Assembly (NCBI GenBank): GCA_002342225.1
Contig: DDPO01000040.1
Span: 1 to 46,502, forward strand
Length of the DNA stretch: 46,502 bases
Source: Bdellovibrionaceae bacterium UBA2466
Lineage (GTDB): Bacteria; Bdellovibrionota; FAC87; UBA2466
Direction: 5' to 3'
Part shown: positions 7,504 to 15,961 of the stretch, in pieces
How the letters are laid out: every line of letters starts with the position of its first letter
How positions within the stretch are numbered: position 1 is the stretch's first letter
Notes under the pieces: model-generated
What the model was told of the DNA's origin: nothing
Database searches by the model: none
The model's input: the letters and a program-made list of their open reading frames with translations, nothing else
Position numbers and translations under genes: made by a program

Positions 7504-9366
7504 TTATTCTTCCTCTCGATCGCTCAAAGCCTTTGGTTTTGTTTTTACCTGATGCAATTTTTCGAGCAGAGATTCAGCGATTTTGGACTTCACACCAAGT
7601 TTTTCCAACTCATCAACTGACGCTGAACTCAAAGCTTCTAGATTTCCAAAGTGCTTCAAGAGTCGCTCTCGCGTTTTAGGTCCGACACCTTTTGCTTCAA
7701 GCAAAAGTGAATCGTTCATCATTTTGTTTTTGCGTCGGGTCTGATGGCTCTTAACAGAAAACCTATGGGCTTCGTCTCTCACTTGCTGAAGCAATCTTAG
7801 TGCAGGGTTCCCTTCTTTTAAGATAATTGGGTTTTTCCGATTGGGCACAAAGATTCTCTCTTCGGATTTCTCAATTTCTTTTCGAGTAAAAGCACTTTCA
7901 GTACGAGATTTGGCCAAAGAGCAAACCGGAACATTAATTTTCAGCTCGTCTATTGCTTTCAAAGCCGATTGTAGTTGGCCCTTACCTCCATCGATTAAGA
8001 ACAGGTCGGGTGGTGGGTAATCGGGTTTTGAGAGTCGCCGTAAAACCGTTTCATAAATCATTGCGAAATCATTGGGCCCTTCTACTGTTTTTGGATAATA
8101 AATTCGGTAGTGGCTTTTGAGTGGTCGTTCATCGGAAAAATGCACGAGGGCAACTGCAGGGTTGGTGCCTTGTATATTTGAACAATCGATGCCTTCAATC
8201 GAATGAGGTATCTCTTGAAGTCCTAAAACTGCCTGAAGCTCCTCGCTAGCCGACTTTTCGGATTTTTTTGTATCCGACTGGTAAATAAGTTTGGCGTTTT
8301 CATAAGCCATTCCCAGAAGTCTCAAAGGCTTTTCGGTTCTTGGTATTCGAACTTTAACTGGGTGTTCTGCTCGATGAGTGAGAAACTCCTCGACCGTCTC
8401 ACGATCAGGGAAATCCTGAGCGAGCCACACTTCGGCCGGAATGAGCGAAACGGTATAAAATTGCTCCAAAAATGTCCGTATGGTTTCTTCAATCGAGTCC
8501 AACGTTAATGGAACTTTTTCTACTCTTCTTCCAATGAGTAAACCCGATCGAATAAATAGCACTGCTATCGATAGCTCACCCTCACCTGGGTAGATACCAA
8601 TAACATCGATATCTTCCTGCTTCTCAGTGAGAATAGCTCCTTGTTTTTCAGTGATCTTTTCAACAGCGAGTATTTTGTCTCGTAGGTTTTTTGCTCTCTC
8701 AAACTCAAGCTTGTCGGAGGCCTCTTGCATCTGTTGTTTCAACTCAGAAACGAGTTCTCGTTTTTTCCCTTTGAGAAACAGGATCGCTTCTTGAATTTGT
8801 TTGGAGTAGTCCTGTTCATTCACGTAATCGACGCAAGGAGCAGTACAGATACCAATTTCGTAGTTTAGACAGGGGCGAGTTCGATTTTTAAATTTGCTAT
8901 CGGAGCAGTCCCTGATTTGAAAAGTTTTTAGTAAAAATCTTCCAATTTCGTGAACTCCGGCACTGTAAGGGCCGAAATATCGGAGGTTGGGGTGGTTAGA
9001 TAGTTTTCGTGTTGTTCGAAACTGAGGGAAGGGATGGCTAAAATCCAAAACAACGTATGGGTAATTTTTGTCATCCTTTAGTCGGATGTTATAGCGGGGC
9101 CTGTGTTTTTTAATGAGATTACATTCGAGCAGCAAAGCTTCTAGTTCTGTTTGAGTTACTTGAAACTCTATGGATACTACTCGTTTCATCAGCATTCGAG
9201 TTTTTGCTGTCAGAGTTTCTGTTTTTTGAAAGTACGAGCGAATTCGATTTTTTAAATTTTTAGCTTTTCCAACATAAAGAATTCGTTGGGAGCTATCTCG
9301 CATGAGATAAACACCGGGCTCAGTCGGCCATTCTTTGATTTGCGTATGAAAATCGTGTTGAGACAT
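7504..9366 (-). CDS. uvrC: UvrABC excinuclease subunit C
   Basis: This 620-residue nuclease makes both incisions in nucleotide excision repair. In order: a GIY-YIG nuclease domain at about 12-95 (GVY 18-20, YVGKAKNLKNRI from 31) for the 3' cut; a Cys-containing segment near 165-180 (CLNYEIGICTAPC); a UVR motif at about 205-240 that contacts UvrB; an RNase H-like domain for the 5' cut (IEGIDCSNIQG near 392 and FLIDGGKGQLQSA); and a C-terminal double helix-hairpin-helix at about 555-605 (KGVGPKTRERLLKHFG). Length is normal. It converges with the preceding gene with an 8-bp gap and stands alone. Confidence 0.97.
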   Translation of the reverse strand: MSQHDFHTQIKEWPTEPGVYLMRDSSQRILYVGKAKNLKNRIRSYFQKTETLTAKTRMLMKRVVSIEFQVTQTELEALLLECNLIKKHRPRYNIRLKDDKNYPYVVLDFSHPFPQFRTTRKLSNHPNLRYFGPYSAGVHEIGRFLLKTFQIRDCSDSKFKNRTRPCLNYEIGICTAPCVDYVNEQDYSKQIQEAILFLKGKKRELVSELKQQMQEASDKLEFERAKNLRDKILAVEKITEKQGAILTEKQEDIDVIGIYPGEGELSIAVLFIRSGLLIGRRVEKVPLTLDSIEETIRTFLEQFYTVSLIPAEVWLAQDFPDRETVEEFLTHRAEHPVKVRIPRTEKPLRLLGMAYENAKLIYQSDTKKSEKSASEELQAVLGLQEIPHSIEGIDCSNIQGTNPAVALVHFSDERPLKSHYRIYYPKTVEGPNDFAMIYETVLRRLSKPDYPPPDLFLIDGGKGQLQSALKAIDELKINVPVCSLAKSRTESAFTRKEIEKSEERIFVPNRKNPIILKEGNPALRLLQQVRDEAHRFSVKSHQTRRKNKMMNDSLLLEAKGVGPKTRERLLKHFGNLEALSSASVDELEKLGVKSKIAESLLEKLHQVKTKPKALSDREEE

Positions 9367-9484
9367 TAGTTGAGGAGTTTAACTCAAAACAGTTCGACTT
9401 GGGATAGGTAATTACTTCATATTTTCAATGGCTTCCATATTTATGCTGGAAATTGATTTTAGCTTTAGATAGAACTTTCCATCT

Positions 9485-10051
9485 ATGAAAATGACCTATT
9501 CATTCGGTGCAATCAAAATTCTCATATTGGCTTTAATCAGTTTCTCGAGCTTAGTACAAGCCGGTGACTCGGATAAACTGATAAGTATTGGTCGCGGAAC
9601 TAAATTGATTTTGATCAAAGATATCGAGATTCCCGCGAATCAAGATTACGTCGATTTCCCTATTTTAAAAATTAACGGGCCTCAGTCCGATTTTGGCAAA
9701 TGGATCACCTACTCCTATGTATGCCGTCTTGAATTGAGCGACAGTTCGTTAGATCGAAGGCTTCTTCAGTCGGGAATGGAGATTGTTCTAACGGGAGAAT
9801 ATGAGGAAGATACCCACGCACCACAGCCCTACGGCACGATTCAAGGATTGCTTATTCAAAGTCCCTCAGCTCTCACAGGGATGACTTGCGGGGGGTATGC
9901 ACAGGTTTACCACCAAACCACTTACGGTTTAGTCTCGGCCGTGGGTAATCCCTACGGACCCATTGACTTCACAGTAGAAAACTTCAAAGCTCTCTTTGCT
10001 ACGTTCTTAAGGGTTGAGCGGCCTAGCCCAGTCGTCATCGATCACCGATAG
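9485..10051 (+). CDS. exported protein of unknown function
   Basis: The 188-residue product has a signal peptide (hydrophobic stretch about 9-24, likely cut after VQAG near 27) and no later membrane segment. The mature protein has one pair of Cys residues (in YVCRLEL and MTCGGYA) that could form a disulfide. No family recognised. The ATG at 9485 lacks a clear Shine-Dalgarno sequence, and a second ATG two codons on is an alternative. It is divergent from uvrC and precedes the rpsB leader. Confidence 0.7.
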   Translation: MKMTYSFGAIKILILALISFSSLVQAGDSDKLISIGRGTKLILIKDIEIPANQDYVDFPILKINGPQSDFGKWITYSYVCRLELSDSSLDRRLLQSGMEIVLTGEYEEDTHAPQPYGTIQGLLIQSPSALTGMTCGGYAQVYHQTTYGLVSAVGNPYGPIDFTVENFKALFATFLRVERPSPVVIDHR

Positions 10052-10089
10052 TTTTAAGCGTAAGTACTAAATTTTAAGGCTCTTTTCCC

Positions 10090-10118
10090 TTGCTCCTAGG
10101 CAAAAAGCGTTGTACACC
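10090..10118 (+). promoter_or_regulatory. possible rpsB promoter
   Basis: TTGCTC (10090-10095), a 17-bp spacer and TACACC (10113-10118). The -35 is fair and the -10 weak. A start near 10125 would give a leader of about 90 nt containing the two hairpins described next. Confidence 0.25.
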
Positions 10119-10159
10119 TTCAAGCAATTACACACGCTCCCCCACATAAACTCTGGTCT

Positions 10160-10199
10160 GCAGCGGAAGGTTCGCTAGCAGCCAACGGGAGCGGAGGCT
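10160..10199 (+). promoter_or_regulatory. structured rpsB leader, candidate S2 autoregulatory element
   Basis: Two adjacent hairpins precede the rpsB ribosome binding site. Hairpin 1 pairs GCAGCG (10160-10165) with CGCTAGC (10173-10179) with one bulged A and the loop GAAGGTT. Hairpin 2 pairs AGCC (10180-10183) with GGCT (10196-10199) around a 12-nt purine-rich loop. The GGAGGA site follows at 10205-10210. Ribosomal protein S2 is known to control its own mRNA in several proteobacteria; that this leader does so is inference. Confidence 0.4.
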
Positions 10200-10214
10200 A
10201 AACCGGAGGATTAA

Positions 10215-11138
10215 ATGCCTGAAATATCAATGAAAAACATGTTAGAAGCTGGTGTGCATTTTGGCCATCAGACTCATCGCTGGAACCCCAAGATGAAGCC
10301 ATTCATCTTTGCTCCTAGAAACGGTATCTATATTATCGATTTAGAAAAAACCGTTAAACACGCACGTGAAGCCTGCACTTACGTCAAAAACGTAGTGGCC
10401 GAAGGTGGAAAAGTTCTTTTTGTAGCGACCAAGAAGCAAGGGAAACAGGTTGTTCGAGAAGCTGCAGATAAAGCAGGAATGCCGTGTGTGACCGAGCGAT
10501 GGTTGGGTGGAACACTCACTAACTTTACGACTATTCGCCAAGGTGTTGAGCGATTAGAGCAATTAGAAACTTGGAAAACCGATGGAACTTATGAAGCTCT
10601 TCCCAAAAAAGAGGTCGTAGTTCTTGAGCGTAAGCGTAAAAAATTAGAATTGAGCTTAGGCGGCGTTAGAAACATGCGTTCTTTACCAGCTGCTTTGTTT
10701 GTTATCGATCCTGAAATGGAACACATTGCTGTTCGCGAAGCTAATCGACTTGGAATTCCTGTCGTTGCAGTCGTGGACACAAACTGTGATCCAGATCGCG
10801 TTGATTTTGTCATTCCTGGAAATGACGATGCTATCAAGTCCGTTACTTTATTCGCAAACCTCATCTCTGAAGCTTGCTCGGAAGGTGCTGCAATATTTGA
10901 ACAAAGAATGCGCACTATGACTCCGGCGGCTCCAGTAGCAACTGAAACCAAGCCTGAAGAAGCAGCAACAGCTGAAGCTGCTCCAAAAGCTCCAGCTGGT
11001 CCTGTTGTTGAGAGAGTAAAGCGTCCTGTGATCAAAAACATTCCAACTGAGATTGATTATAGAGACGAAGCATTGCTCGCAGATGATGAAACTGAAGAAG
11101 CTCCTTCTGAAGAAGCTTCCGATGAATCAAAAGAGTAA
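10215..11138 (+). CDS. rpsB: 30S ribosomal protein S2
   Basis: This 307-residue protein has the full S2 core over residues 1-235, including GVHFGHQTHRWNPKM near 13, ERWLGGTLTNF near 94, and DTNCDPDRVDFVIPGNDDA near 188. After residue 236 comes a tail of about 70 residues rich in Ala, Pro and Glu that ends strongly acidic. S2 of E. coli has about 241 residues, so the tail is an extension. The tail is probably disordered. GGAGGA lies 4 bp before the ATG. It heads the rpsB-tsf-pyrH-frr run; tsf begins 24 bp later. Confidence 0.98.
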   Translation: MPEISMKNMLEAGVHFGHQTHRWNPKMKPFIFAPRNGIYIIDLEKTVKHAREACTYVKNVVAEGGKVLFVATKKQGKQVVREAADKAGMPCVTERWLGGTLTNFTTIRQGVERLEQLETWKTDGTYEALPKKEVVVLERKRKKLELSLGGVRNMRSLPAALFVIDPEMEHIAVREANRLGIPVVAVVDTNCDPDRVDFVIPGNDDAIKSVTLFANLISEACSEGAAIFEQRMRTMTPAAPVATETKPEEAATAEAAPKAPAGPVVERVKRPVIKNIPTEIDYRDEALLADDETEEAPSEEASDESKE

Positions 11139-11162
11139 CTGTTAATTAGAAGGGAGTTTTTT

Positions 11163-11768
11163 GTGACAGAAGCAACTTTAGTAAAAGAGCTTCGGGAGAA
11201 AACCGGAGCAGGATTCATGGATTGCAAAAAGGCACTCGCCCAGTCTGGAAATGACATGGAAAAAGCGATCGTCTTTTTGAGAGAAAAAGGACTAGCCGCT
11301 GCAGCTAAAAAGTTGGGGCGCTCTGCGAATGAAGGAAGAGTTTCTTCCTACATCCATGGAGAAGGAAAAATTGGAGTTCTTGTTGAGGTCAACTGCGAAA
11401 CCGATTTCGTAGCTCGCACTGACGAATTCCAAGACTTTGTTCGCAATATTGCTATGCACATTGCGGCTGCAAATCCTAGATACTTAAATAAAGAATCGGT
11501 TCCTGCTGCTGACGTCGAAGCCGAAAAATCTATCTTTATCAAACAAGCTGAAGAGTCCGGAAAGAAAGGACCTGTGCTTGAGAAAATTGCTGAAGGTAAG
11601 ATTAACAAATTCTTTGAAGAGACGTGTTTAGTTCAACAACGGTACGTCAAAGATCCAGACCAAACCATCGAAGAGTTAGTGAAAGCTCAAGTGGCTAAGC
11701 TTGGTGAAAATATCTCCATTAAACGATTTGCTCGTTATCAAGTTGGAGAAACGGCTAAAGCGGAGTAA
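11163..11768 (+). CDS. tsf: elongation factor Ts (short form)
   Basis: EF-Ts reloads EF-Tu by driving GDP release. The 201-residue product has the N-terminal UBA-like domain ([20 protein letters not shown]) and the core signature [14 protein letters not shown] near 72. It is shorter than the E. coli form (about 283), like the compact EF-Ts of Thermus and some other bacteria that have a single core domain. Start is GTG with AGAAGGGAG upstream. It sits between rpsB and pyrH. Confidence 0.97.
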   Translation: MTEATLVKELREKTGAGFMDCKKALAQSGNDMEKAIVFLREKGLAAAAKKLGRSANEGRVSSYIHGEGKIGVLVEVNCETDFVARTDEFQDFVRNIAMHIAAANPRYLNKESVPAADVEAEKSIFIKQAEESGKKGPVLEKIAEGKINKFFEETCLVQQRYVKDPDQTIEELVKAQVAKLGENISIKRFARYQVGETAKAE

Positions 11769-11771
11769 CAA

Positions 11772-12500
11772 GTGGTGAAACAATCCCCTCGATATAAAAG
11801 GATACTGCTAAAGCTAAGCGGAGAAGCTCTTGCTGGAGACAAAGGCTTTGGCATTCATCACGATACCATTGAGAGGATTGCGGATGAGATCAAATCCATC
11901 CACGCTTTAGGAACAGAGATCGCAATTGTGGTGGGTGGCGGCAATATTTTTAGAGGTATTGCCGGCACCGCTCAAGGAATGGATCGCGCTGCAAGTGACT
12001 ACATGGGTATGTTAGCTACCGTCATAAACAGCATGGCCCTTCAAGACTGTCTGGAAAAAAGACAAGTTTATACGCGGGTTATGTCGGCTATCGGCATGAG
12101 CCAAGTGGCTGAACCGTACATACGCCGAAGAGCGATAAGGCATCTAGAGAAAAAAAGGGTCGTTATTTTTGCAGCTGGAACGGGTAATCCCTTTTTTACT
12201 ACCGATACGGCAGCATCTTTGCGTGCGATGGAAGTAGGAGCCGACATCATCATGAAAGCCACTCGAGTGGATGGGGTTTACGACTCTGACCCTGAGACCA
12301 ATGCGAGTGCAGTTTTGTTTAAACGATTGGACTACATCGAAGTTTTGAAGAATAATTTGAAAGTGATGGATTCCACAGCCATTTCGTTGTGCATGGACAA
12401 CAGTTTACCTATTTTGGTCTTCAACTTAAACACACCAGGAAATTTGAAACGAGTCGTGCTGGGTGAAGAGATTGGTACTTTTGTAAGGAGAGAAAAGTGA
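11772..12500 (+). CDS. pyrH: UMP kinase
   Basis: This 242-residue amino-acid-kinase-fold enzyme converts UMP to UDP. Signatures: [14 protein letters not shown] near 9, [11 protein letters not shown] near 52, and [16 protein letters not shown] near 135. It starts with GTG (a second GTG follows immediately), 3 bp after the tsf stop. Its stop overlaps the frr start by 4 bases (GTGA). The family is a hexamer, usually regulated by GTP and UTP. Confidence 0.97.
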   Translation: MVKQSPRYKRILLKLSGEALAGDKGFGIHHDTIERIADEIKSIHALGTEIAIVVGGGNIFRGIAGTAQGMDRAASDYMGMLATVINSMALQDCLEKRQVYTRVMSAIGMSQVAEPYIRRRAIRHLEKKRVVIFAAGTGNPFFTTDTAASLRAMEVGADIIMKATRVDGVYDSDPETNASAVLFKRLDYIEVLKNNLKVMDSTAISLCMDNSLPILVFNLNTPGNLKRVVLGEEIGTFVRREK

Positions 12501-13042
12501 GCTATTCATTAGGCGAATTAAAAAAACAGATGGAGAAATCGGTAGAGCATTTGAAGTCTGAATTCTCCAAAATGCGAGTTGGTAGAGCCACTGTTTCAAT
12601 GGTTGAAGGGGTGAGAGTTGAGGCCTACGGAAATTCCATGGGTATCAAAGAAGTTGCTGCTTTAGCGGTTCCAGATTCTAGAACCATTTCCATAACCCCA
12701 TGGGACAAAGGCCTGTTTCAAGATATTGAAAAAGGTATTTTAGCGGCCAATTTAGGTTTTACTCCTATTAATGATGGAAAAGTCATTCGAGTGGTATTGC
12801 CCCCTTTAACTGAAGAACGCCGAAAAGAGTTTGTGAAGCAGATCAAAAAAGAGGGTGAAGACGCAAAAGTTGCTATCCGAAATAATCGACGAGACGCAAT
12901 GGAAGCTATTAAGAAAAATGCCGATGCTTCTGAAGACGAACAAAAGCGCCAACAAGACGAAGTTCAAAAAGCAACGGACCACGCAATTCAAGAAGTAGAT
13001 AAATTGGTCGATTCAAAATCTAAAGAGGTCATGACTCTCTAA
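12497..13042 (+). CDS. frr: ribosome recycling factor
   Basis: RRF splits the terminated ribosome together with EF-G. The 181-residue length is close to the usual 185. It has the typical [18 protein letters not shown] near 19 and [21 protein letters not shown] near 100, and a long helical second half. GTG start, overlapping pyrH by 4 bp; its last base is the first base of uppS (13042), so the three are translationally coupled. Confidence 0.97.
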   Translation: MSYSLGELKKQMEKSVEHLKSEFSKMRVGRATVSMVEGVRVEAYGNSMGIKEVAALAVPDSRTISITPWDKGLFQDIEKGILAANLGFTPINDGKVIRVVLPPLTEERRKEFVKQIKKEGEDAKVAIRNNRRDAMEAIKKNADASEDEQKRQQDEVQKATDHAIQEVDKLVDSKSKEVMTL

Positions 13043-13851
13043 TGAGATGGCTTCGACAGAAGAAAGTCCCCAGTGAATCTAAAACTGAGGCTCTTCTTGT
13101 CTCAAAAGTTCCTACTCACATAGCAATCATCATGGACGGTAATGGCCGTTGGGCTCAACTTCGTGGTGAAGCCCGTATCCAAGGTCACCGTGAAGGGGCC
13201 AAGCGCGTAGATGAGATAGTCACAGAGTGCGCCGAAATGGGTGTTAAGTTCCTAACTCTTTATACATTTTCGACGGAAAATTGGGAGCGACCCAAAAGTG
13301 AAGTGAAAATGCTGATGCGGCTTTTAGTCCAGAATCTTAAAATCATGGACAAAAAGTTACTAAAAAATGGCATTAAGCTCGAAGCTCAAGGTACTTTGGA
13401 AAGACTGCCCGACTATGTGCAGAAAGAGCTCGAGCGGGTTATGAAAATCACCGATGTTCCCGAGCCTAAGATGACTTTAAGTTTAGCCCTTTCTTACGGC
13501 GGACGGCAGGAAATTTTAGATGCCACTAAAAAAATGTTTTTGGATTTGAAAAAGAAGAAGATTGCGCTCGAAGAAGTAGGAGAAGAGCTTTTTAGAAGTT
13601 ATCTATATCACCCCCATTTTCCCGATCCTGATCTCTTGATCAGAACGGGCGGCGACTGTCGGGTTAGTAATTTTCTTCTATGGGAAGTAGCTTACAGTGA
13701 AATTATTGTTAGAGATGAATTTTGGCCGGAGTTTACGACTGCAAGATTGAGAGAAGCCATTTCTCAATTCGGTCAACGCGAGAGAAGATTTGGTAAAACC
13801 TCGGAACAAGTGACTGGAGTTTCAAAGTCTCAAGATTTGGAGACTGTATGA
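13042..13851 (+). CDS. uppS: isoprenyl transferase (undecaprenyl diphosphate synthase)
   Basis: This 269-residue cis-prenyltransferase makes the C55 lipid carrier for peptidoglycan and surface glycans. The catalytic Asp32 is in IIMDGNGRWA, followed by GHREGAKRV near 48, LYTFSTENWERP near 74 and, at the C-terminal side, DLLIRTGGDCRVSNFLLWE near 194. Homologues usually read RTSGExRxSNFLxWQ, so GGDCRVSNF is a small variation. It has a roughly 24-residue leader before the conserved core. It overlaps cdsA by 4 bp. Confidence 0.96.
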   Translation: MRWLRQKKVPSESKTEALLVSKVPTHIAIIMDGNGRWAQLRGEARIQGHREGAKRVDEIVTECAEMGVKFLTLYTFSTENWERPKSEVKMLMRLLVQNLKIMDKKLLKNGIKLEAQGTLERLPDYVQKELERVMKITDVPEPKMTLSLALSYGGRQEILDATKKMFLDLKKKKIALEEVGEELFRSYLYHPHFPDPDLLIRTGGDCRVSNFLLWEVAYSEIIVRDEFWPEFTTARLREAISQFGQRERRFGKTSEQVTGVSKSQDLETV

Positions 13852-14672
13852 AAACTCGCATTATAGCTGGAGTATCGGCTGCACTCGTCACGATAGCTCT
13901 CATCTATTGGGCTCCCATTGAAGTTGTAATGTTGACAGTCGCTTCCTGCGCCGTTTTAAGCTATCTGGAATTTGATAAACTTTTTTTCAAGACAGTGATT
14001 TGGTCTCGGCAAATCGGATTGTCGATCATGGTTCTTTTAACCTTGATGGTTCTTCGTCAGAGCCTTGAACTTACCTTTTTGCTGTTTGGATTATTTTATC
14101 TCCTGCTCGCAGTGATTCACGTGGTGAGATCCTCTTTAAATCAAACCATGCAGGAAGTTTTTCAGCATTTCTCTATCGAGTTGGTTGGATACATTTACGT
14201 TTCAGGACTTTTCGGGTTCATTGTTCCGATTCTTGAAATACCGGGCCACGGAAAAGATTATTTGATGTTTTTGTTTCTGGTCGTTTTTGTGGGCGACAGT
14301 GCAGCCTACTTCGCTGGCAAAAAATTTGGTAAACGACCCTTGGCCTCAAAAGTAAGTCCTAAAAAAACTATTGAGGGTGCTTTGGCAGCAGTGCTCGCCT
14401 CTTTGGTGGTGGCTTTTATTTGGGCTCACTGGCTTTACGCAGGTGTTGTGAGCAGAGATTATTTGATCAAGTTGTTAACAATAGCGCCTGTTTTAAGTAT
14501 TTTGGCGCAATTGGGAGATTTATTTGAATCTGTACTTAAAAGAAGTCAGGGACAGAAAGATTCTGGAGCTTTTTTGCCTGGGCACGGTGGTATTTTAGAT
14601 CGAGTTGATGGGCTCGCTTTTTCGACGCCCATTTTTTATTTTTATGTAACTCGAATTTTAGAGAGGCTTTGA
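13848..14672 (+). CDS. cdsA: phosphatidate cytidylyltransferase
   Basis: CDP-diacylglycerol synthase turns phosphatidic acid and CTP into CDP-DAG for phospholipid synthesis. The 274-residue protein has about seven or eight membrane helices and the C-terminal signature KDSGAFLPGHGGILDRVDG near 243-261. ATG overlaps the uppS stop (ATGA), and the stop abuts the dxr start. Length and order (uppS-cdsA-dxr-rseP) are as in many Gram-negatives. Confidence 0.96.
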   Translation: MKTRIIAGVSAALVTIALIYWAPIEVVMLTVASCAVLSYLEFDKLFFKTVIWSRQIGLSIMVLLTLMVLRQSLELTFLLFGLFYLLLAVIHVVRSSLNQTMQEVFQHFSIELVGYIYVSGLFGFIVPILEIPGHGKDYLMFLFLVVFVGDSAAYFAGKKFGKRPLASKVSPKKTIEGALAAVLASLVVAFIWAHWLYAGVVSRDYLIKLLTIAPVLSILAQLGDLFESVLKRSQGQKDSGAFLPGHGGILDRVDGLAFSTPIFYFYVTRILERL

Positions 14673-15827
14673 ATGAATAGCCGAACATTAGCTGTACTTG
14701 GATCGACTGGAACTATTGGGACTTATACTTTAGAGATTGTTGATAAATATCCTGGACAATTTCGGGTCGTCTCTCTTTCTTGTGGTAAAAATATCGATAA
14801 GTTAATTAGTCAGATTCAAAAGTATCAGCCTAAAGTTGTCTCCGTAGAGAAAATAGAAGCGATTAGCGATCTCAAAAAACAATTTCCAGCAGTTCAATTT
14901 TTTTCTGGGAAAGAGGGGATCTCCGCTTGCCTTGAGACTGAGCCTGTAGATGTAGCGATTGTGGGCGTTGTTGGGTTTGCAGGGCTTGAACCGACGAAGC
15001 AGGCTCTAAGACATTGTAAAATTGTGGGGTTAGCTAACAAAGAGTCTTTGGTAGTTGCGGGGACTCTTTTACAAAAAGAGATTGAAAACTCGAAAGCCGT
15101 CTGTGTTCCGGTCGATAGTGAACATAATGCCGTTTATCAAGTTCTCATGGGCAGACAGAGAGAAGAGATCAGCTCTATTGTGCTTACTGCGAGCGGGGGA
15201 CCACTTCTTAAGCATCCCGAAATGCCTTTAGAAGATGTAACGCCGGCTTTTGCAGTGGCTCATCCTAATTGGAAGATGGGACCTAAAATTTCTGTCGATT
15301 CGGCAACTATGATGAATAAGGGGCTTGAAGTGATTGAGGCCCATTTTTTGTTTAAGTTTCCGGAGCCACAAATTGAAGTGTGGGTCCATCCCCAAAGTAT
15401 CGTCCACGGAGCTGTGTGGTTTAAGGACAATTCGTGTATTGCTCAACTCACTAAACCCGATATGAAGTCGTCCATTGGATATGCGATGAAATATCCGGAG
15501 CGTCCGGAAAGAGTGATCCCTAAATTGACATTTAAAGAGATGGCTAAATTGGAGTTTTATGAACCCGATTATAAGCGTTTTCCCTGTCTAAGGTTGGCTA
15601 GAGAGGCGTTGCTAGCGGGCCCCAGTTATCTAGTTGTTCTAAACGCCGCTAATGAAGTTGCGGTTGAACTCTTTTTAAATGGTAAAATCCGATTCTCTGA
15701 GATTCCAATCTTTATTGAGAAACAATTAAGATTCCATGAGACTGTATCCATCACTAGTTTTGAAGATGTTATATCTCTCGATCAGCGCACTCGGGATAAG
15801 TCTTTAGAGACTACTTCTCGTTTGTAG
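14673..15827 (+). CDS. dxr: 1-deoxy-D-xylulose 5-phosphate reductoisomerase
   Basis: The first committed enzyme of the MEP isoprenoid pathway, converting DXP to MEP with NADPH and a divalent metal. Sequence features: nucleotide-binding GSTGTIGTYTLEIV near 10; NKESLVVAG near 117; metal-binding VDSEHNAVYQ (Asp147, Glu149 region); the flexible-lid segment around HPNWKMGPKISVDSATMMNKG near 193-213; and EVIEAHFLF. Length 384 is typical. It begins directly after cdsA. Two more MEP genes (ispD, ispF) lie 8 kb away in this window. Confidence 0.97.
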   Translation: MNSRTLAVLGSTGTIGTYTLEIVDKYPGQFRVVSLSCGKNIDKLISQIQKYQPKVVSVEKIEAISDLKKQFPAVQFFSGKEGISACLETEPVDVAIVGVVGFAGLEPTKQALRHCKIVGLANKESLVVAGTLLQKEIENSKAVCVPVDSEHNAVYQVLMGRQREEISSIVLTASGGPLLKHPEMPLEDVTPAFAVAHPNWKMGPKISVDSATMMNKGLEVIEAHFLFKFPEPQIEVWVHPQSIVHGAVWFKDNSCIAQLTKPDMKSSIGYAMKYPERPERVIPKLTFKEMAKLEFYEPDYKRFPCLRLAREALLAGPSYLVVLNAANEVAVELFLNGKIRFSEIPIFIEKQLRFHETVSITSFEDVISLDQRTRDKSLETTSRL

Positions 15828-15891
15828 ACGCGCCGCACTTTAAGCCCATTTGTTTAATTCATTTTTGTACTTGAATGTTACTTGGGATTCT

Positions 15892-15920
15892 TTGGCAAAT
15901 GTAAGTATTTATAATAAGAT
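15892..15920 (+). promoter_or_regulatory. promoter ahead of rseP
   Basis: TTGGCA (15892-15897), 17-bp spacer, TAAGAT (15915-15920), in the 134-bp gap after dxr. A TATAAT at 15910-15915 is an overlapping alternative -10 but has poor -35 spacing. The AGGAGG at 15947-15952 then fixes the GTG start of rseP. This suggests that rseP and phoH can be transcribed apart from the upstream operon. Confidence 0.55.
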
Positions 15921-15961
15921 ACCTTCTAGTTCTCTTCATTTGATTTAGGAGGCAACCTCAC

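Noticed and set aside
10589..11041. 150-codon minus-strand frame within rpsB
   Set aside because: Antisense to a conserved ribosomal gene; Ala/Ser/Thr-rich as a mirror of the rpsB codons.
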